The notes under the pieces: generated by a model | What the model saw: only the letters and a program-made list of their open reading frames with translations | Told to the model about the DNA's origin: nothing | Databases searched by the model: none | Assembly: GCF_041146395.1 (NCBI RefSeq) | Contig: NC_090989.1 | Location: 241,108,843-241,172,842, forward strand | Direction: 5' to 3' | DNA: 64,000 nucleotides | DNA from: Eulemur rufifrons | Lineage: Eukaryota > Chordata > Mammalia > Primates > Lemuridae | Part shown: positions 61,441 through 64,000 of the stretch, one piece after another | How positions within the stretch are numbered: the first letter of the stretch is position 1 | How the letters are laid out: the number at the start of each line of letters is the position of its first letter | Program-made: the position numbers and the translations under genes

Positions 61441-62526
61441 ACTTAGAATTTAAGAATATTAGGAGAAGGCAACAATTTAGCAAAGAAATTGAGTCAATTA
61501 TTACTTCTTACGTGAGAAAGAACTCAGGGGTTTCGGAAAAGTAGAGTAGGGACAAATGCCTCTAGGTTTAAGGGTGAAAAAGGGCTGGGGTGGGAAAAAT
61601 GCAAGTAAGCTGGGAGATAAGGCTGCCTGGCTGAATAGAGCAGTCAATGGGAGAAAGGAGGATTTTAAGAAATATTGGGGGTTCACTGGTCTTTTCCATG
61701 GGATCCAAAAAAAACCTAAAAGCCTTGATATTTTTAAATATTTAAATTCACATGGATTTCATTCTTTGGGAGAGTGTTTAGATGCCAGAAGTAGTGGGCT
61801 AGGTTAGGTAATCCCAGTTCCCAGGACTATTCTAGATTTGAACCACATGGGGTTCAAAACTACTTTTTAAAAAATCTTCAAAATATTAACAAATATTGTA
61901 AAAGAGGGAGCTTTTAGTCAAAAGGGTATAGGTGGGAAGATAAATCTGTAATCCACACCCCCTCTTCCTTTCCATGGAATGGGGCATGAACACTACTTGT
62001 TGCCTTCTCTAAGATGACCCACATCCTTCCTTTGCAGGAAAGGTGGCTAATCCGATGGATGGGGGTCTGACACTCACTGGGTCTCTCATTTCTGATGAAA
62101 GCTTCCACATAGTAATAGTCACTGGGCCAAGCTCTCTTTTCCCTCCGTACTGTCAGCTGCAGCCCAGGCTCTCCCTTTGTGCTCGCATCTCCTTTGCATA
62201 CCCTCTCTCACACGGTCATAAACATACAATTCCAATGCAATACAGTAATTGCTATAACAGAGCTTTGTTCAAGGCAGCATACGCGCAAAAAGGAAAGAGG
62301 GTCAGGGGTTTGGAGGACATTCTTCACAATTGGATTCCTCCTTTACTACCTACAACTCTTTATACTCATGCCACTTTGTCGTTCACCATTACCATCGAAA
62401 GGTTATTTTTGAGTATGTATTGCTATATGTGAAAATCAAATGGTAAAAACTCAAATAGAATTTGTATATGTAGAGATATAAATATGTAAACCCCTTTTGT
62501 AAACCCCTAAGATAATAGCAGAAAAT
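61441..62526. other. Intergenic stretch, no feature recognised
   Basis: No repeat or coding exon recognised. The 129-codon plus-strand frame at 62043-62432 has no known domain. Confidence 0.4.
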
Positions 62527-62539
62527 AAAAGCATTGCTT

Positions 62540-62861
<322 letters not shown>

Positions 62862-62909
62862 TTAGACCCAGAGAAAAATTCTTAAGTCTTCCTTAATTTT
62901 TTTAATTTA

Positions 62910-63250
62910 GCAAACACTTACTTATATATGCCAGACACTGTCATAAGCACTTTACAAATAGTAACTTTTTAAAACCCGAATTATACTTCCATGTTGCTGG
63001 GATACTATTATCTCCATTTTAGACCTGAATAATCTGAGGCACTGCAACGTTAAATACCTTGTAGAAAGTCACACAGCTAGCAAGTATCAAAGTTCTGGGA
63101 TGACCACTGTCCTGGTTTTAGTACTGACAAGTCTTGCATCCTTGTGGAACTCCTCAGTGCCAGGAAAATCAGGATGCTTTAGGATTGTCATCCTAAAATT
63201 TCAAACGCTGGCAATCTGACTCCAGACTCCGTGCAACTAACATGTTATCT
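62910..63250 (+). repeat. MIR SINE split by a small TIR element
   Basis: Left part 62910-63096: 'tatatgccagacactgtcat', 'attatctccattttagacct', 'gtcacacagctagcaagtat'. It resumes after 63194 with 'caaacgctggcaatctgact' and 'ccagactccgtgc', in register. Confidence 0.75.
63097..63194. mobile_element. Miniature TIR element (second copy of the 26396 type)
   Basis: Inverted ends 'ggatgaccactgtcctgg' and 'aggattgtcatcct' with an interior 'ccaggaaaatcaggatgctt'. It is 98 bp long, like the copy at 26396-26493, and likewise sits inside a MIR. Confidence 0.55.
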
Positions 63251-64000
63251 CTCTTACAATAATGCAGGGATAACCCTAATAAGTGTGGGAACACTATATG
63301 TAGAAATGAACGAAACAAAAGCAACCCCAGACCTGCTAATATGATTTACAAGATGCTCTACTTGGAAAATTCACCTTCAACTCACCTAGTCTCCCAATAA
63401 ACACTCTGGAATGTGCTAGGGTTGATTTGAATCAATTACTTGCAGCTGGAGAGCTGTAAGGCCATTGCAGTCTTCAGAATGTCAGGCAGAGGGAGGAGCA
63501 GAGGGACTGGAATTCCCTGAGAGAATGGCTGGGGAAATGTCTCACTCTTCATAAGTGGGGCACAATGGGGAACTTGAAAAGTCTGTAAGTTCAACTGGGA
63601 GCACCAGAGGTTGTTTTCTGCTTTGTCTGACTCTTTGGGTAAGTTTATATATCTATGGCCATTAAAGAAACTTCCTTTTGTCTATGTCTGGAGGCCTTTT
63701 CCCTTCAATCATCCTAACTGCCTTGTTGTGACAGCAACACACTAAGAACTCTCTGTCAAAGCTGGGGTCCCAGAGGACAGAGAAGATGGCTGGGCTGTCC
63801 CATGGGCAGATGGGGAAAATACCCTAAAACCTCCTTCATCTGGTGAAGGAAGCAGGTAGAAGAGAGGAAGTATATCAGCAGGGCCTTCGAGTCTAAGGTT
63901 CTGCTATCACCTCCCAAGTCACTCGCATTTAGTGACCTCTTCCACCTTGGCATTCCATGGGGAGCAACCCTGCTCTCCACCTGTCTTCTCCTTCTTTGGC
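63251..64000. other. Intergenic DNA at the right edge, no gene recognised
   Basis: Unique sequence with moderate GC; nothing matching the FOCAD first exon, the expected next gene in human, was recognised. Confidence 0.4.

Noticed and set aside
63251..64000. First exon or promoter of the neighbouring gene FOCAD
   Set aside because: No CpG island or recognisable coding sequence at the right edge; in human the gap is larger than the flank shown here.

Overview
This window is vertebrate, and specifically primate, nuclear DNA. It has long AT-rich non-coding stretches, 7SL-derived SINEs, MIR and L2 relics, L1 fragments, Tigger1 and hAT transposon remnants, MaLR-type LTRs and a single CpG island. 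Two dimeric Alu copies carry the strepsirrhine signature (left arm reading 'gcctgagcaagagcgagacc'). The copy at about 39.84 kb also has the extra AT-rich linker and the 'gttgctgtgagctaggctga' right arm typical of lemurs. A lemur-type strepsirrhine is therefore the most likely source (inference from repeats; no species marker was tested).

Only one protein-coding gene is supported: MLLT3 (AF9), on the minus strand. The window holds its promoter CpG island (about 46.9-49.3 kb), exon 1 (12 coding bases, MASS, ending 48846), intron 1 (about 1.4 kb), exon 2 (47250-47430, residues 5-64 of the YEATS domain plus one base of codon 65) and the first ~47 kb of intron 2, which runs leftwards off the window. 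I found no further MLLT3 exon. From about 49.2 to 64 kb lies 5' flanking intergenic DNA. In human the next gene in that direction is FOCAD, and none of it is seen here.

Layout, left to right. 1-46.3 kb is intron 2, filled with old repeats: Alu monomers, MIR/L2, an L1 3' end at 7-8.2 kb, a Tigger1 element at 9.2-11.05 kb, hAT elements, a nest of L1 > MLT1 LTR > 7SL pseudogene at 15.6-17.3 kb, an ERV LTR at 24.0-24.8 kb, a repeat-poor block at 27-35 kb and the lemur Alu inside an L1 at 39.8-40.2 kb. 46.3-49.3 kb is the CpG island with exons 1-2, plus Z-DNA-prone and G-rich tracts in intron 1. 49.3-64 kb is upstream DNA with a polypyrimidine tract, a (TG)n repeat, Alus, and an LTR embedded in a hAT element.

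Almost all open reading frames here are chance or repeat-derived. I see no CRISPR array, operon, tRNA or intact mobile-element gene, and no sign of a novel multi-gene system. The most informative items are the MLLT3 5' region (micro-exon, upstream ORFs, Z-DNA/G4 tracts) and several nested insertions that record relative ages. Repeat family names come from memory of consensus sequences and should be confirmed with RepeatMasker.
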